A stretch of 64,000 nucleotides of DNA from Paenibacillus sp. (GTDB lineage Bacteria; Bacillota; Bacilli; Paenibacillales; Paenibacillaceae), in the NCBI GenBank assembly GCA_023512345.1, contig JAILZT010000019.1:22200-86199 (forward strand), in the 5' to 3' direction. The position numbers and the translations under genes are program-made. Below are positions 8,876 through 17,552 of this stretch, piece by piece. The notes beneath the pieces are model-generated. The model was not told where the DNA came from, searched no databases, and was given only the letters and a program-made list of their open reading frames with translations. Position 1 is the stretch's first letter. The number at the start of each line of letters is the position of its first letter.

Positions 8876-9652
8876 ATGAAATTACCGGCATTTTTTATCG
8901 CGCATGGTTCTCCGTTGCTTGCCCTAGAGGATAACGATTATACACGTTTCCTAACAAGACTTGGGCAGGATCTTCCATTGCCCCGCGGCATCGTTGTATT
9001 CTCAGCACATTGGGACAGCCCCGAGCAGATGGTTACGGTGGATGGACAGCATGAGACACAGCATGATTTCTACGGATTTCCTGATGAAATGTATGAACTA
9101 ACTTATCCAGCACCCGGTGATCCTCATCTTAGCCGCCGAATCAGCGAGTTGTTTAAAAAGCATAATTTAGCCCACCAACCTGTTCTTGGACGGGGGTTGG
9201 ATCATGGCGTATGGGTGATTTTGCAGAAAATGTTTCCTAAAGCAGATATACCGGTAGTGGCTTTATCTGTGGATTCACTCCGTTCTCCCAGTGAGCAATA
9301 TGAGATCGGACGAATGTTATCCCCGCTCCGGGACGAAGGGATTTTGTTCATAGGCAGCGGCGGATTGATTCACAATCTGAGGCTGCTCAGTGAAAAAGAA
9401 CAGCCCGAAGACTGGGCTCTAAGCTTCGACGAATGGATTGCCAAGGCCTTGGAGGCTTGGGATTTACCTTCGCTGTTTGCCTACGAGAAGAAAGCACCGC
9501 ATGTCCGTGACGCGGTCCCCTCTTACGGAAGAGAGCATTTCGTTCCGCTCTTTTATGCCATGGGAACAGCAGATAAAGGGAAAAAGGCACAGCGCCTTAT
9601 TCAAGCCTATCAATATGGAACACTGAGCCTAAACTGCTGGCAACTTGATTAA
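8876..9652 (+). CDS. LigB/DODA-type class III extradiol dioxygenase
   Basis: A 258-residue protein of the YgiD/4,5-DOPA dioxygenase family, enzymes that use non-haem metal to open catechol-type rings. Metal-binding and active-site histidines are visible in IAHGSPLLALEDN, VFSAHWDS and LDHGVW, in the family order, and GSGGLIHNLR lies further on. GGAGGTTGG precedes ATG 8876. It begins 85 bases after the hydrolase gene and might share its transcript; ring opening followed by hydrolysis would be a logical pairing, but that is inference. The natural substrate is unknown. Confidence 0.92.
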   Translation: MKLPAFFIAHGSPLLALEDNDYTRFLTRLGQDLPLPRGIVVFSAHWDSPEQMVTVDGQHETQHDFYGFPDEMYELTYPAPGDPHLSRRISELFKKHNLAHQPVLGRGLDHGVWVILQKMFPKADIPVVALSVDSLRSPSEQYEIGRMLSPLRDEGILFIGSGGLIHNLRLLSEKEQPEDWALSFDEWIAKALEAWDLPSLFAYEKKAPHVRDAVPSYGREHFVPLFYAMGTADKGKKAQRLIQAYQYGTLSLNCWQLD

Positions 9653-9663
9653 ATACAAACGAT

Positions 9664-9702
9664 ACAGGGTATGGCCGAGTACATCGGCTATACCCTGTTT
9701 TA
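9664..9702 (+). terminator. Rho-independent terminator
   Basis: A 15 bp stem (9664-9678 with 9684-9698; one GU-type mismatch) and a T-run. It closes the hydrolase-dioxygenase unit. Confidence 0.85.
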
Positions 9703-9828
9703 ATATATAAGAATTTATATGTTCCACTATATAATTTGTCAGTTGATTCATATTCAAGACAAAAGGGGCAGGCTATGATTAAATGGAGAGAGGTGTAAGA
9801 CACCCCTTAAAGGAGGAAGAATACGTTC

Positions 9829-10932
9829 ATGAAAGAGAATCGCTCTATTCACCGCCTTTTTACTGGCATTATTCTTACTACGATGCTGCTCTCCGCTTGC
9901 GGATCTGAGTCTGCTAGCAATAACATTGCCCCAACGGTTGAGCCTTCCGCAGCCCCGCTGCCTGTAGTTTCTCCACAATCATCGCCTACAGCAGAGCCTT
10001 CTGCAATCGCGGTATCCGGCTTGACGGGAATGCCTGTTACAGAACCGATACTCCCAAGACCTTTATCTATCATGATTAATAATGCTCCTGCCGCTCGTCC
10101 TCAGTCTGGGTTAAGTGAAGCAGATATTCTATATGAGGTGCTTGCTGAAGGCGGGGTAACACGGCTCATCGGGATATTTCAAAGTCATACAGGGGTAGTC
10201 AAAATAGGACCCATACGAAGTATCCGTCCCTACCTGATTGACCTCGGAGAAAGCTATGGCGGTGTGACCGTTCATGCGGGCGGCAGTCAGGCAGCTTATG
10301 CCATTCTGCAGAAAGAAAAGAAAGACGATATGGATGAGATTGGTCGAGCCTCAGCGTATTTCTGGCGGGACAAGAACCGAAAAGCACCCCATAATCTTTA
10401 CAGTAATGCTGATAAACTTAGGGAAGGTGCGGACAAGCTGGGTTACTCCAAAGATACCAAGGTTCCGGTGTACGTGTTCAATAATCCGGATTACATACCT
10501 ATCGGTGGTGAATCTGCTTCTGAATTCAACGTTTATTTTCTGCAAAAAAACTACATGCTCGACTATAAATATGATTCGGAACGCCGTACGTACCTAAGAT
10601 CGGTGAATGGAAAGCCGCATATGGATCTGAATAACAACAATCCAGTGGAAGCCTCAAACGTAATTGTTATGGGCGCTGACCATAAGGTGCTGGATGATGT
10701 AGGACGACTCCAGATTGATGTAGAACTAGGAGGAGAGGCAGTGCTTTTCCAACGTGGGCAGGTCATTAAGGGACGTTGGGCCCGCAAGCCCAATGATGTG
10801 ATCCGGTTTGTTAAAGATGGGGAGGAAGCAACGTTATACCCTGGAGTGACACACTTTCTAATCGTTCCGAATACCCCAACCTTTAACAGCCACATAACAT
10901 TAGGACCGTCTAAAGTACAAATTAAAGAATAA
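9829..10932 (+). CDS. yerB: DUF3048 lipoprotein, YerB-like
   Basis: A 367-residue lipoprotein; AAAGGAGGAAG precedes ATG 9829. The signal peptide ends with lipobox LSAC (Cys about residue 24), then a Ser/Pro/Ala-rich linker of ~40 residues. The DUF3048 domain follows (LTGMPV, PLSIMINNAPAARPQSG, GPIRSIRPYLIDL, VHAGGSQAAY) with its C-terminal partner domain. The Bacillus subtilis homologue is YerB, a lipoprotein of unclear function. In Bacillus yerB lies next to yerC; here the yerC homologue is ~10 kb away, so synteny is only partly kept. Confidence 0.9.
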   Translation: MKENRSIHRLFTGIILTTMLLSACGSESASNNIAPTVEPSAAPLPVVSPQSSPTAEPSAIAVSGLTGMPVTEPILPRPLSIMINNAPAARPQSGLSEADILYEVLAEGGVTRLIGIFQSHTGVVKIGPIRSIRPYLIDLGESYGGVTVHAGGSQAAYAILQKEKKDDMDEIGRASAYFWRDKNRKAPHNLYSNADKLREGADKLGYSKDTKVPVYVFNNPDYIPIGGESASEFNVYFLQKNYMLDYKYDSERRTYLRSVNGKPHMDLNNNNPVEASNVIVMGADHKVLDDVGRLQIDVELGGEAVLFQRGQVIKGRWARKPNDVIRFVKDGEEATLYPGVTHFLIVPNTPTFNSHITLGPSKVQIKE

Positions 10933-11184
10933 GTGTGCGATGAAGAGTAAACAGTATTAATATTAGGAAAACAAATTGCCCATAAAGTCCCAGTAATCCC
11001 TAAGATTGCGGATACTTATTGTGGATACCTCTAAATGTTAAGACAGTGTCAAAAAGTTCATTTCTTATGCTTCTATCCCTTTAACGGATATGATAAGATA
11101 ACAAGGGTTGTCATTCATTAATCTGTTTACATATGAATGATGCTAGGAGTTTGAGGTAACTTTACGTAAAGGGGTTTAAATTAG

Positions 11185-11802
11185 ATGAAGTTGAGAAAAA
11201 AGGACATTTTCTTTGAAACGCTTGAAAATATGGCGGATACAATTGTCCAAGCTGCGGATTACTTTGCTCAAAATATTTCTACTCTCAAAGACAATGTGGA
11301 GAGTTTTGCCGGTGAGATGAAGAAATATGAGTCCCAATGTGATACTTACACGCACACCATTATTAAGGAATTGAACAAGACGTTTATTACGCCACTTGAA
11401 CGTGACGACATAATGGATCTCACCACAAGTATGGATGATGTTATCGACGGCCTAGAGGCTTCTGCCTCGCGCTTCTATATGTATAACCTGCTCGACCCAG
11501 ACGAGTATATTGTACAGTTCGCAGAAATTCTGCGTCAATCTGCTTATGAAATTCAGAAAGCTATTCACCTGCTGTCCCAGAAGAAATTGCTGGCGATTCG
11601 GGAGTATACTATTCGTCTGAATGATCTGGAGAACCAAGGTGACGAAGTTCTACGGATTTGTACGAAAGAATTGTTCGAAAAAGTGAAAGACCCTATTGAG
11701 CTGATTAAGCGCAAAGAGCTTTACGAACGGTTGGAGACGACCACCGATAAATGCGAAGATGTAGCCAACATGTTGGAATCTATCATCATGCGTAACTCAT
11801 AA
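11185..11802 (+). CDS. DUF47 phosphate transport regulator (PhoU-like)
   Basis: A 205-residue all-helical protein of the DUF47/YkaA family, distantly related to PhoU, normally encoded directly before a Pit phosphate permease. The helices carry acidic motifs typical of the family (ERDDIMDLTTSMDDVIDGLE and LENQGDEVLR, KCEDVANMLE), which bind metal in PhoU-like folds. AAAGGGG precedes ATG 11185. The stop is 13 bases before the Pit start, so the two form an operon. It is thought to control or assemble the transporter; the exact mechanism is not established. Confidence 0.93.
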   Translation: MKLRKKDIFFETLENMADTIVQAADYFAQNISTLKDNVESFAGEMKKYESQCDTYTHTIIKELNKTFITPLERDDIMDLTTSMDDVIDGLEASASRFYMYNLLDPDEYIVQFAEILRQSAYEIQKAIHLLSQKKLLAIREYTIRLNDLENQGDEVLRICTKELFEKVKDPIELIKRKELYERLETTTDKCEDVANMLESIIMRNS

Positions 11803-11815
11803 GGGGCTCTAAAAT

Positions 11816-12805
11816 ATGGATACATCAATATACGTGCTAGGATTAGTTATATTTCTCGCGCTTGCGTTTGACTTCATCAACGGCTTTCATGACACAGCTA
11901 ACGCAATCGCTACCTCTGTCTCCACGCGGGCATTAACCCCGCGGACAGCAATTATTATGGCAGCATCCATGAACTTTATTGGAGCTTTGCTGTTTACAGG
12001 AGTTGCTAAGAAAATTGGTGGAAGTATCACCGACCCCGCCATGCTGGATAACGGTATTGAGATCGTAATTGCGACATTGATCGCAGCGATTATCTGGAAC
12101 CTGGTTACTTGGTGGTTCGGTATTCCTTCCTCTTCATCCCATGCACTAATTGGGTCTTTGGCTGGTGCTGTATACGTTGGAGCGGGTTCTGATTATATTA
12201 AATGGGGCGGCTTCAAGGATATTGTTCTAGGACTGGTTCTCTCCCCGCTTATTGCATTCGCTATTGGTTATGTGGTTATGACAATATTGAAGTGGATCTT
12301 CGCCAAACGGAGTCCACATACAGTGAATAAAGGTTTCCGTTCCATGCAGATCATTACTGCAGCATTTCAAGCTTTTACTCATGGTACTAATGATGCGCAA
12401 AAGGCTATGGGTATCATTACCTTCGCGCTGGTGACTTCAGGTAAGCTGGACACTATGGAAGTTCCGCTGTGGGTTAAGATTTCCGCTGCTACAGCAATGG
12501 CACTGGGTACATCCGTTGGTGGTTGGAAGATTATCAAGACGATGGGTACGAAGATTTTCAAAATCGAACCAATTAACGGCTTCGCGGCAGATATTTCGGC
12601 AGCTTCAGTTATTTTTTCGGCCACATTGCTGCATTTGCCTGTAAGTACAACGCATGCTATTACCTCCGCGATTTTAGGGGTAGGTTCAGCTAAACGTTTC
12701 TCCGCAGTGAAATGGGGAGTTGCAGGACGTATCATTGTAACTTGGTTTATTACCATTCCGATCAGCGCAGTGTTGGCAGGATTGATCTTTAAGATCTTTT
12801 TCTAA
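11816..12805 (+). CDS. pit: Low-affinity inorganic phosphate transporter, Pit family
   Basis: A 329-residue polytopic membrane protein. The Pit signature appears twice in inverted topology: DFINGFHDTANAIATSVSTR near the N-terminus and FTHGTNDAQKAMGI in the second half. These hold the aspartates and asparagines that bind phosphate and sodium or protons. The family imports phosphate, often as a metal-phosphate complex. It is short for the group (bacterial PitA is ~500 aa) but normal for the DUF47-linked Bacillota type. It is the second gene of the operon with the DUF47 regulator. Confidence 0.94.
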   Translation: MDTSIYVLGLVIFLALAFDFINGFHDTANAIATSVSTRALTPRTAIIMAASMNFIGALLFTGVAKKIGGSITDPAMLDNGIEIVIATLIAAIIWNLVTWWFGIPSSSSHALIGSLAGAVYVGAGSDYIKWGGFKDIVLGLVLSPLIAFAIGYVVMTILKWIFAKRSPHTVNKGFRSMQIITAAFQAFTHGTNDAQKAMGIITFALVTSGKLDTMEVPLWVKISAATAMALGTSVGGWKIIKTMGTKIFKIEPINGFAADISAASVIFSATLLHLPVSTTHAITSAILGVGSAKRFSAVKWGVAGRIIVTWFITIPISAVLAGLIFKIFF

Positions 12806-12819
12806 AAACCTCAATAATG

Positions 12820-12874
12820 GGCCTGTCCTAGGCATAGATTATTCTATGAATGGACATGCTCTTTTTTTTATCTT
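12820..12874 (+). terminator. Rho-independent terminator after pit
   Basis: GCCTGTCC..CATAG pairs with CTATG..GGACATGC (one mismatch) and is followed by a run of eight T. Confidence 0.7.
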
Positions 12875-12906
12875 CAATTATCATTTAGAAAACAGCAAGA
12901 GAGGAA

Positions 12907-12923
12907 TGTCACAAAAAGTTACA
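12907..12923. promoter_or_regulatory. GlnR/TnrA-like binding site
   Basis: TGTCACAAAAAGTTACA matches the consensus TGTNA-N7-TNACA exactly. It lies ~230 bases before glnQ, in the only sizeable gap of the locus, so nitrogen control of the transporter is the natural reading. Direction of the effect is not known from sequence. Confidence 0.6.
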
Positions 12924-13138
12924 AGATCTGATAAAAAACATTAATCGCCCAGAAAAGAAAATGAAATATCTCACGTTTTTAAAAGAAAATAATCCGTGAA
13001 AACAAATTAAGTCATAGTTTCGTGTAGGATAGTGTAGTCTTTAAGGTATGGTGTGTTTTAAGTGTTACCTTAGTTAACAGAGCCGAAGCAACAAGAAATT
13101 TTGGCTCATTAAATTTTGTGAGTGAAGGAGGCCTGGCG

Positions 13139-13867
13139 ATGATCGACTTTCATCAGGTAGAAAAGCATTATGGACATTTCCACGTACTCAAGAGCATAGA
13201 CTTGCACGTTGAGGAAGGGGAAGTAGTTGTTGTAGTAGGTCCTTCCGGATCTGGTAAAAGTACAATGCTACGCTGCATTAACCGCCTGGAGACGATTACT
13301 AGCGGTGGACTGACAGTTAACGATATAACTGTTAATGACCGCAATACGGATATAAATAAGCTGCGTAAAGATATCGGCATGGTATTTCAGCATTTTAATC
13401 TATACCCACATAAAAGAGTAATCGACAATATTACACTGGCACCGATTAAAGTGCTGGGCTTAACCAAAGCTGAAGCTGAGAAGACAGCGATGTACTACTT
13501 GGAGAAAGTGGGTATTGCGGATAAGGCACAAGCCTATCCATCCCAATTGTCCGGTGGACAGCAGCAACGGGTAGCTATTGCGAGAGGCCTCGCCATGAAA
13601 CCAAAGATTATGCTGTTCGATGAGCCAACATCGGCACTTGATCCAGAAATGGTTGGGGAAGTACTGGATGTAATGCGTGCATTGGCCCGCGAGGGAATGA
13701 CAATGGTTGTAGTTACTCATGAAATGGGCTTCGCTCGTGAGGTAGCTGACCGCGTAATATTCATGGACCAAGGACAGATCGTGGAAGAGGCTGAGCCGGA
13801 GCAATTTTTCGCCAGCCCGCGTGAAGAGCGTACACAGACTTTTCTTAGTCGTGTATTAAGCCACTAA
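13139..13867 (+). CDS. glnQ: Glutamine/polar amino acid ABC transporter, ATPase
   Basis: A 242-residue ABC ATPase. ATG 13139 has GAAGGAGG at 7-base spacing; the in-frame GTG at 13118 lies upstream of that site and is rejected. Walker A GPSGSGKST, signature LSGGQQQRVAIARG, Walker B MLFDEPTSALD and the switch histidine in VVVTHEMGF are all present. Length and the IARGLAMKP context fit the PAAT (polar amino acid) group. The gene starts an operon with a binding protein and two permeases, followed by the GlnK/GlnL two-component genes, which is the best evidence that the substrate is glutamine or glutamate. Confidence 0.94.
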   Translation: MIDFHQVEKHYGHFHVLKSIDLHVEEGEVVVVVGPSGSGKSTMLRCINRLETITSGGLTVNDITVNDRNTDINKLRKDIGMVFQHFNLYPHKRVIDNITLAPIKVLGLTKAEAEKTAMYYLEKVGIADKAQAYPSQLSGGQQQRVAIARGLAMKPKIMLFDEPTSALDPEMVGEVLDVMRALAREGMTMVVVTHEMGFAREVADRVIFMDQGQIVEEAEPEQFFASPREERTQTFLSRVLSH

Positions 13868-13897
13868 AAAATATATAGGATCAGGGAGGAACAAAAA

Positions 13898-14707
13898 ATG
13901 AAAATGTCCAAATTAGGTAAGCTGCTCAGTGTTATGATGGTTGTTTCATTACTAATTCTTGCTGGTTGTGGGAACAGTAACAATGCAAGCTCGGATCCCA
14001 TCGCTAAAATTAAAGAACATGGAAAATTGGTTGTTGGGGTTAAGTTCGACACGAAACTCTTCGGATTAAAGGATCCTTCTTCCGGTAATGTAGAAGGCTT
14101 TGATGTCGATATTTCGAAAGCCATTGCCAAGCATATTTTGGGCGACGAGAATGCGATTGAACTCAAAGAAGTAACCTCTAAGACACGAATCCCCATGTTG
14201 AATAATGGTGAAATTGATATGATTGTGGCTACAATGACTATTACGGAAGATCGCAAGAAGGAAGTTGATTTCTCCGATGTGTACTTCCAAGCTGGACAAT
14301 CGCTGCTGGTGAAAAAGGGCAGCCCGATTACAGGGATTCAGGATGCAACCAAAGATACAACCATCCTAGGCTCTAAGGGTTCGACTTCGATTAAGAATAT
14401 CAAAGAAAAAGTAGAAGGCATTAAAGTGCTTGAGTTTGATAACTACCAGGATGCATTTAGTGCACTCAAAGCCGGCAAAGGCGATGCACTAACCACTGAC
14501 GATGCTATTCTTTACGGTATGGCTGCACAAGATCCTGGTTATGAAGTTGTAGGTGAACCGTTTACCGATGAGCCATACGGTATTGCAATCCAAAAAGGCA
14601 ACGTTGATGTAGTTAAAGCAGTTAATGATACACTGACTGAACTTAAAGCTAACGGCGAATATGATAAGATTTACGAAAAATGGATTGGTAAAGCTCCAAC
14701 TAAATAA
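13898..14707 (+). CDS. glnH: Glutamine/glutamate-binding lipoprotein
   Basis: A 269-residue solute-binding protein; GGGAGGAACAAAAA precedes ATG 13898. Lipobox LILAGC (Cys about residue 26) anchors it to the outer face of the membrane. The type II periplasmic-binding fold shows in KLVVGVKFDTKLFG, GFDVDISKAIAKHI, MIVATMTIT, the phosphate-loop-like GSKGSTSI and DALTTDDAIL. It delivers substrate to the two permeases encoded just downstream. A strong hairpin (14748-14787) separates its gene from the first permease gene, which could raise its expression over that of the membrane parts. Confidence 0.93.
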   Translation: MKMSKLGKLLSVMMVVSLLILAGCGNSNNASSDPIAKIKEHGKLVVGVKFDTKLFGLKDPSSGNVEGFDVDISKAIAKHILGDENAIELKEVTSKTRIPMLNNGEIDMIVATMTITEDRKKEVDFSDVYFQAGQSLLVKKGSPITGIQDATKDTTILGSKGSTSIKNIKEKVEGIKVLEFDNYQDAFSALKAGKGDALTTDDAILYGMAAQDPGYEVVGEPFTDEPYGIAIQKGNVDVVKAVNDTLTELKANGEYDKIYEKWIGKAPTK

Positions 14708-14747
14708 TTGATCTCTAACGTAATGAATGCTAATCATATGGGTTCAG

Positions 14748-14787
14748 CGAAAGGATGGAACGGGTTATACCGCCGGCCATCCTTTCG
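14748..14787 (+). terminator. Intra-operon hairpin, possible attenuator
   Basis: A perfect 11 bp stem (CGAAAGGATGG at 14748-14758, CCATCCTTTCG at 14777-14787). The following TGTTTGTC is a weak T-run, so read-through is likely. It lies between the binding-protein gene and the permease genes. Confidence 0.65.
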
Positions 14788-14854
14788 TGTTTGTCTGTAA
14801 GGGTATGTACAGATGAGTAGGCTTTTTATTTATAAGTAAAGGTAGGTGACATCT

Positions 14855-15505
14855 ATGGATTTCTCGATATTGACCGGTAATTTCGACATCTATATGGAAG
14901 GTTTTTATAACACGATCCTTTCCAGTGTAATTGCCTTGGTTGGCAGTTTCCTGCTGGGAGCTCTGATCGCTGTATTCCGGATTTCTTCCGTGAGAGGACT
15001 CCGTTGGTTCGGGGCAGGCTTCGTTGAGTTTGTTCGTAACATTCCGCTGCTGCTCGTAGTCTTTGTTTTTTATTATGGTTCTTCTGCACTAGGTCTTTCA
15101 ATTGAAGGGTTCGCGGCGGGGACGATCGGTCTTGCTGTGTACACCTCTGCATTCATCGCAGAAGCTATTCGTGCAGGTATTATGGCCGTTCCAAAGGGTC
15201 AAACGGAGGCTGCGCGCTCATCCGGGTTGAACTATATTCAGACGATGGTTCATATTATTTTACCTCAGGCGATTAAGTTGGTTATTCCACCGCTAGGCAA
15301 TCAGTTCATTAATCTAATTAAGAACTCGTCGGTACTGACACTTGTAGCCGGCATGGATCTTATGTATTTTGCGGATATTATCTCCACGGATACCTACCGG
15401 ACATTTGATACTTATATTTTTGTAGCAATATTCTACCTGGTACTTACAGTGCCGCTTAGCTATGGAATTCGAGTATGGGAGCGCAGATTGCAGCGCAAAT
15501 ATTAA
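14855..15505 (+). CDS. glnM: Polar amino acid ABC transporter permease 1
   Basis: A 216-residue inner-membrane protein with about five membrane segments. The EAA loop that contacts the ATPase is EAARSSGLNYIQTMVHIILPQAI. I chose ATG 14855 after AAAGGTAGGTGA; GTG 14846 is an alternative that adds three residues. It pairs with the second permease 24 bases downstream to form the channel. The assignment to a His/Glu/Gln/Arg type permease is secure; the substrate rests on the neighbours. Confidence 0.93.
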   Translation: MDFSILTGNFDIYMEGFYNTILSSVIALVGSFLLGALIAVFRISSVRGLRWFGAGFVEFVRNIPLLLVVFVFYYGSSALGLSIEGFAAGTIGLAVYTSAFIAEAIRAGIMAVPKGQTEAARSSGLNYIQTMVHIILPQAIKLVIPPLGNQFINLIKNSSVLTLVAGMDLMYFADIISTDTYRTFDTYIFVAIFYLVLTVPLSYGIRVWERRLQRKY

Positions 15506-15529
15506 ACATAAAGTGAAAGGAGGGGCAAT

Positions 15530-16180
15530 ATGGATTTCGCTGGTGCATACTCCCCCGAGAATCTGAAATTCTTGTTGGATGGACTTTATATAACTCTAAT
15601 TGTGGCTTTTGCAGCTATTGTGCTTAGCTTTATACTGGGTTGCGTGATCGGTGTGATTCGGTATACGAAGGTACCTGTGCTGTCACCCATCATGTTTGTG
15701 TTCGTTGAGTTAATTCGGAATTTGCCACTTTTGCTGCTTATATTCTTTATTCGCTTCGCACTTCCGGAAGTCGGGATAAAAATGGGACTGATTACAGCAG
15801 CCATTGTCGCACTTACGATCTTTGAAGCCGCGATGATTGCGGAAATTGTGCGTGGAGGATTAGCCTCTGTAGATAAAGGTCAGATTGAAGCTGCACGTTC
15901 ATCCGGTCTAAGCAGTTTCCAGACACTCTGGCATATCGTTCTACCGCAAGGGCTGCGTCGTATGGTTCCCCCTTTGGTAAGCCAGTTCATTTCTCTTCTA
16001 AAGGATACCTCACTGGCGGTTGTGATTTCGTTGCCAGAGTTGATGCATAATGCTCAAATCGTAATTGGTCACGGATATACGTATACAATTCCTACGTTGC
16101 TGCTTGTTGCGGTTATCTATTTTACGGTCAATTTTATGTTGTCGGTTGTATCCAGACGCCTCGAGAGCAAAAGTGTCTAA
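15530..16180 (+). CDS. glnP: Polar amino acid ABC transporter permease 2
   Basis: A 216-residue permease paralogous to its upstream neighbour, with five predicted membrane segments and the EAA loop EAARSSGLSSFQTLWHIVLP. AAAGGAGGGGCAAT precedes ATG 15530. It completes the transporter with GlnQ, the lipoprotein and permease 1. The operon may continue into glnK after a 79-base gap in which I see no strong terminator. Confidence 0.93.
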   Translation: MDFAGAYSPENLKFLLDGLYITLIVAFAAIVLSFILGCVIGVIRYTKVPVLSPIMFVFVELIRNLPLLLLIFFIRFALPEVGIKMGLITAAIVALTIFEAAMIAEIVRGGLASVDKGQIEAARSSGLSSFQTLWHIVLPQGLRRMVPPLVSQFISLLKDTSLAVVISLPELMHNAQIVIGHGYTYTIPTLLLVAVIYFTVNFMLSVVSRRLESKSV

Positions 16181-16259
16181 CCCCCAGTATACTTATTCGT
16201 TTGAAATCCCCAGGTATTATGGTAGTATAATTGTCAACATCTCTAGGCAGGAGTAGTTG

Positions 16260-17549
16260 ATGATGGGATCTACTTTAATGAAACATAAATATATACAGAT
16301 TCTGATCGTCTGCGCGGGTACAGCTGTAGCCGGGGAGTTCAAAATCAATCCGTTCAACGGTGACATTTTCAGAATCGGCCTAGGCAGCAGTGCATTTCTG
16401 CTGTTTTTGCTTTTAATGAGACATCTTCCGTATGTGACCACAGGAGTAGCTACAGGAATATTTGTGCTGCTGTTTCGTACCAGCTTAGATCTATTTGCGG
16501 GGGACGGGATGGCGATTGCTCAAATTATGGGCAGGCATTGCTCAGCTATGGTTTATTATATGGTTTTTGCACTGGGTATGAGACTTATAAAGACGCGACT
16601 AGACACTTTTCATCCTCTCGTACTTGGCGGTGTAGCAGCGTTAATTGATCTGGTCTCGAATGAGATGGAGCTGTTGACGCGGTTGGTTGTGCTGGGAACG
16701 ACCTCGTTTCATCTGAATGAATGGACCTATTTAATGATGATTGCTATGCTTCGAACTTATTTCACTACAGGGATATACAGCAGTATTTCAGTCAACCAGA
16801 TGAGAGTGGTCCAGAATGAACAGAAACAGCGGATTGAACAAATGCTCGGATTTGGTTCGGGGTTGTATGGAGAAGTATTTTATTTGAAAAAGTCCATTGA
16901 TACGTTGGAGAATGTAACCTTAAACAGCTATGACTTGTATCGCAGTCTTAAGGATGAGGGGCTTCAGCCGCAGAGTCGTCAGGTACTCGATATCACACAA
17001 CAAATTCATGAGGTGAAAAAGGATTCGCAGCGTATTTTGGCGGGGCTGGTGAAGCTGGTGGACCGTGAGGTTACGGGCGATATCGCGCTGTCCGGAATTC
17101 TTCTTTTTACAATCAAAAGCAATAAAAAGTATGCAGAAATGCTGGGTAAAACCATCGCATTCACTCATCAGATTACCTCCGATTATAACACTGCCAGTTA
17201 CATTCCCCTGCTGACCCTGCTGAATAATCTAACCGCCAATGCGGTAGAAGTTATTAAGGAGCAAGGAACCGTCGCTATAGATGTCTATGAAAAAGGTGAA
17301 TTTACCGTATTCTCTGTTACCGATAGTGGGTGTGGGGTGAAGGAACGCGATCGTGAGCTGTTGTTCGAGCCGGGCTTTACCACCAAATTCGATGAAGAGG
17401 GTGTAGCTGCGACAGGCATTGGTCTCTCTCATGTGCGTGATATCGTCGAGGTTTTTCAGGGGAAGATTAGTGTCGCCAACGCTCCCTTTTCGGGAGGAGC
17501 CTTGTTTCAGATCACCATTCCTACAATAAAGCTGCGAAAGGAGGAATAG
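16260..17549 (+). CDS. glnK: Sensor histidine kinase, GlnK (YcbA) family
   Basis: A 429-residue membrane kinase; GCAGGAG lies upstream of ATG 16260 (ATG 16263 is equally possible). The N-terminal half has several membrane segments and the GEFKINPFNGDIFRIGLG opening seen in Bacillus GlnK. The phosphorylated histidine is probably in QQIHEVKKDSQRI. ATP-binding boxes follow: N-box NNLTANAVEV, G1 DSGCGV, and EPGFTTK..ATGIGLSHV. In B. subtilis GlnK/GlnL responds to glutamine and activates a glutaminase and transporter operon. Here the pair adjoins a glutamine-type ABC importer, which may be its target. Confidence 0.92.
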   Translation: MMGSTLMKHKYIQILIVCAGTAVAGEFKINPFNGDIFRIGLGSSAFLLFLLLMRHLPYVTTGVATGIFVLLFRTSLDLFAGDGMAIAQIMGRHCSAMVYYMVFALGMRLIKTRLDTFHPLVLGGVAALIDLVSNEMELLTRLVVLGTTSFHLNEWTYLMMIAMLRTYFTTGIYSSISVNQMRVVQNEQKQRIEQMLGFGSGLYGEVFYLKKSIDTLENVTLNSYDLYRSLKDEGLQPQSRQVLDITQQIHEVKKDSQRILAGLVKLVDREVTGDIALSGILLFTIKSNKKYAEMLGKTIAFTHQITSDYNTASYIPLLTLLNNLTANAVEVIKEQGTVAIDVYEKGEFTVFSVTDSGCGVKERDRELLFEPGFTTKFDEEGVAATGIGLSHVRDIVEVFQGKISVANAPFSGGALFQITIPTIKLRKEE

Positions 17550-17552
17550 AGC

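Noticed and set aside
12379..12756. 125-codon minus-strand frame in pit
   Set aside because: Shadow of the conserved phosphate transporter gene.
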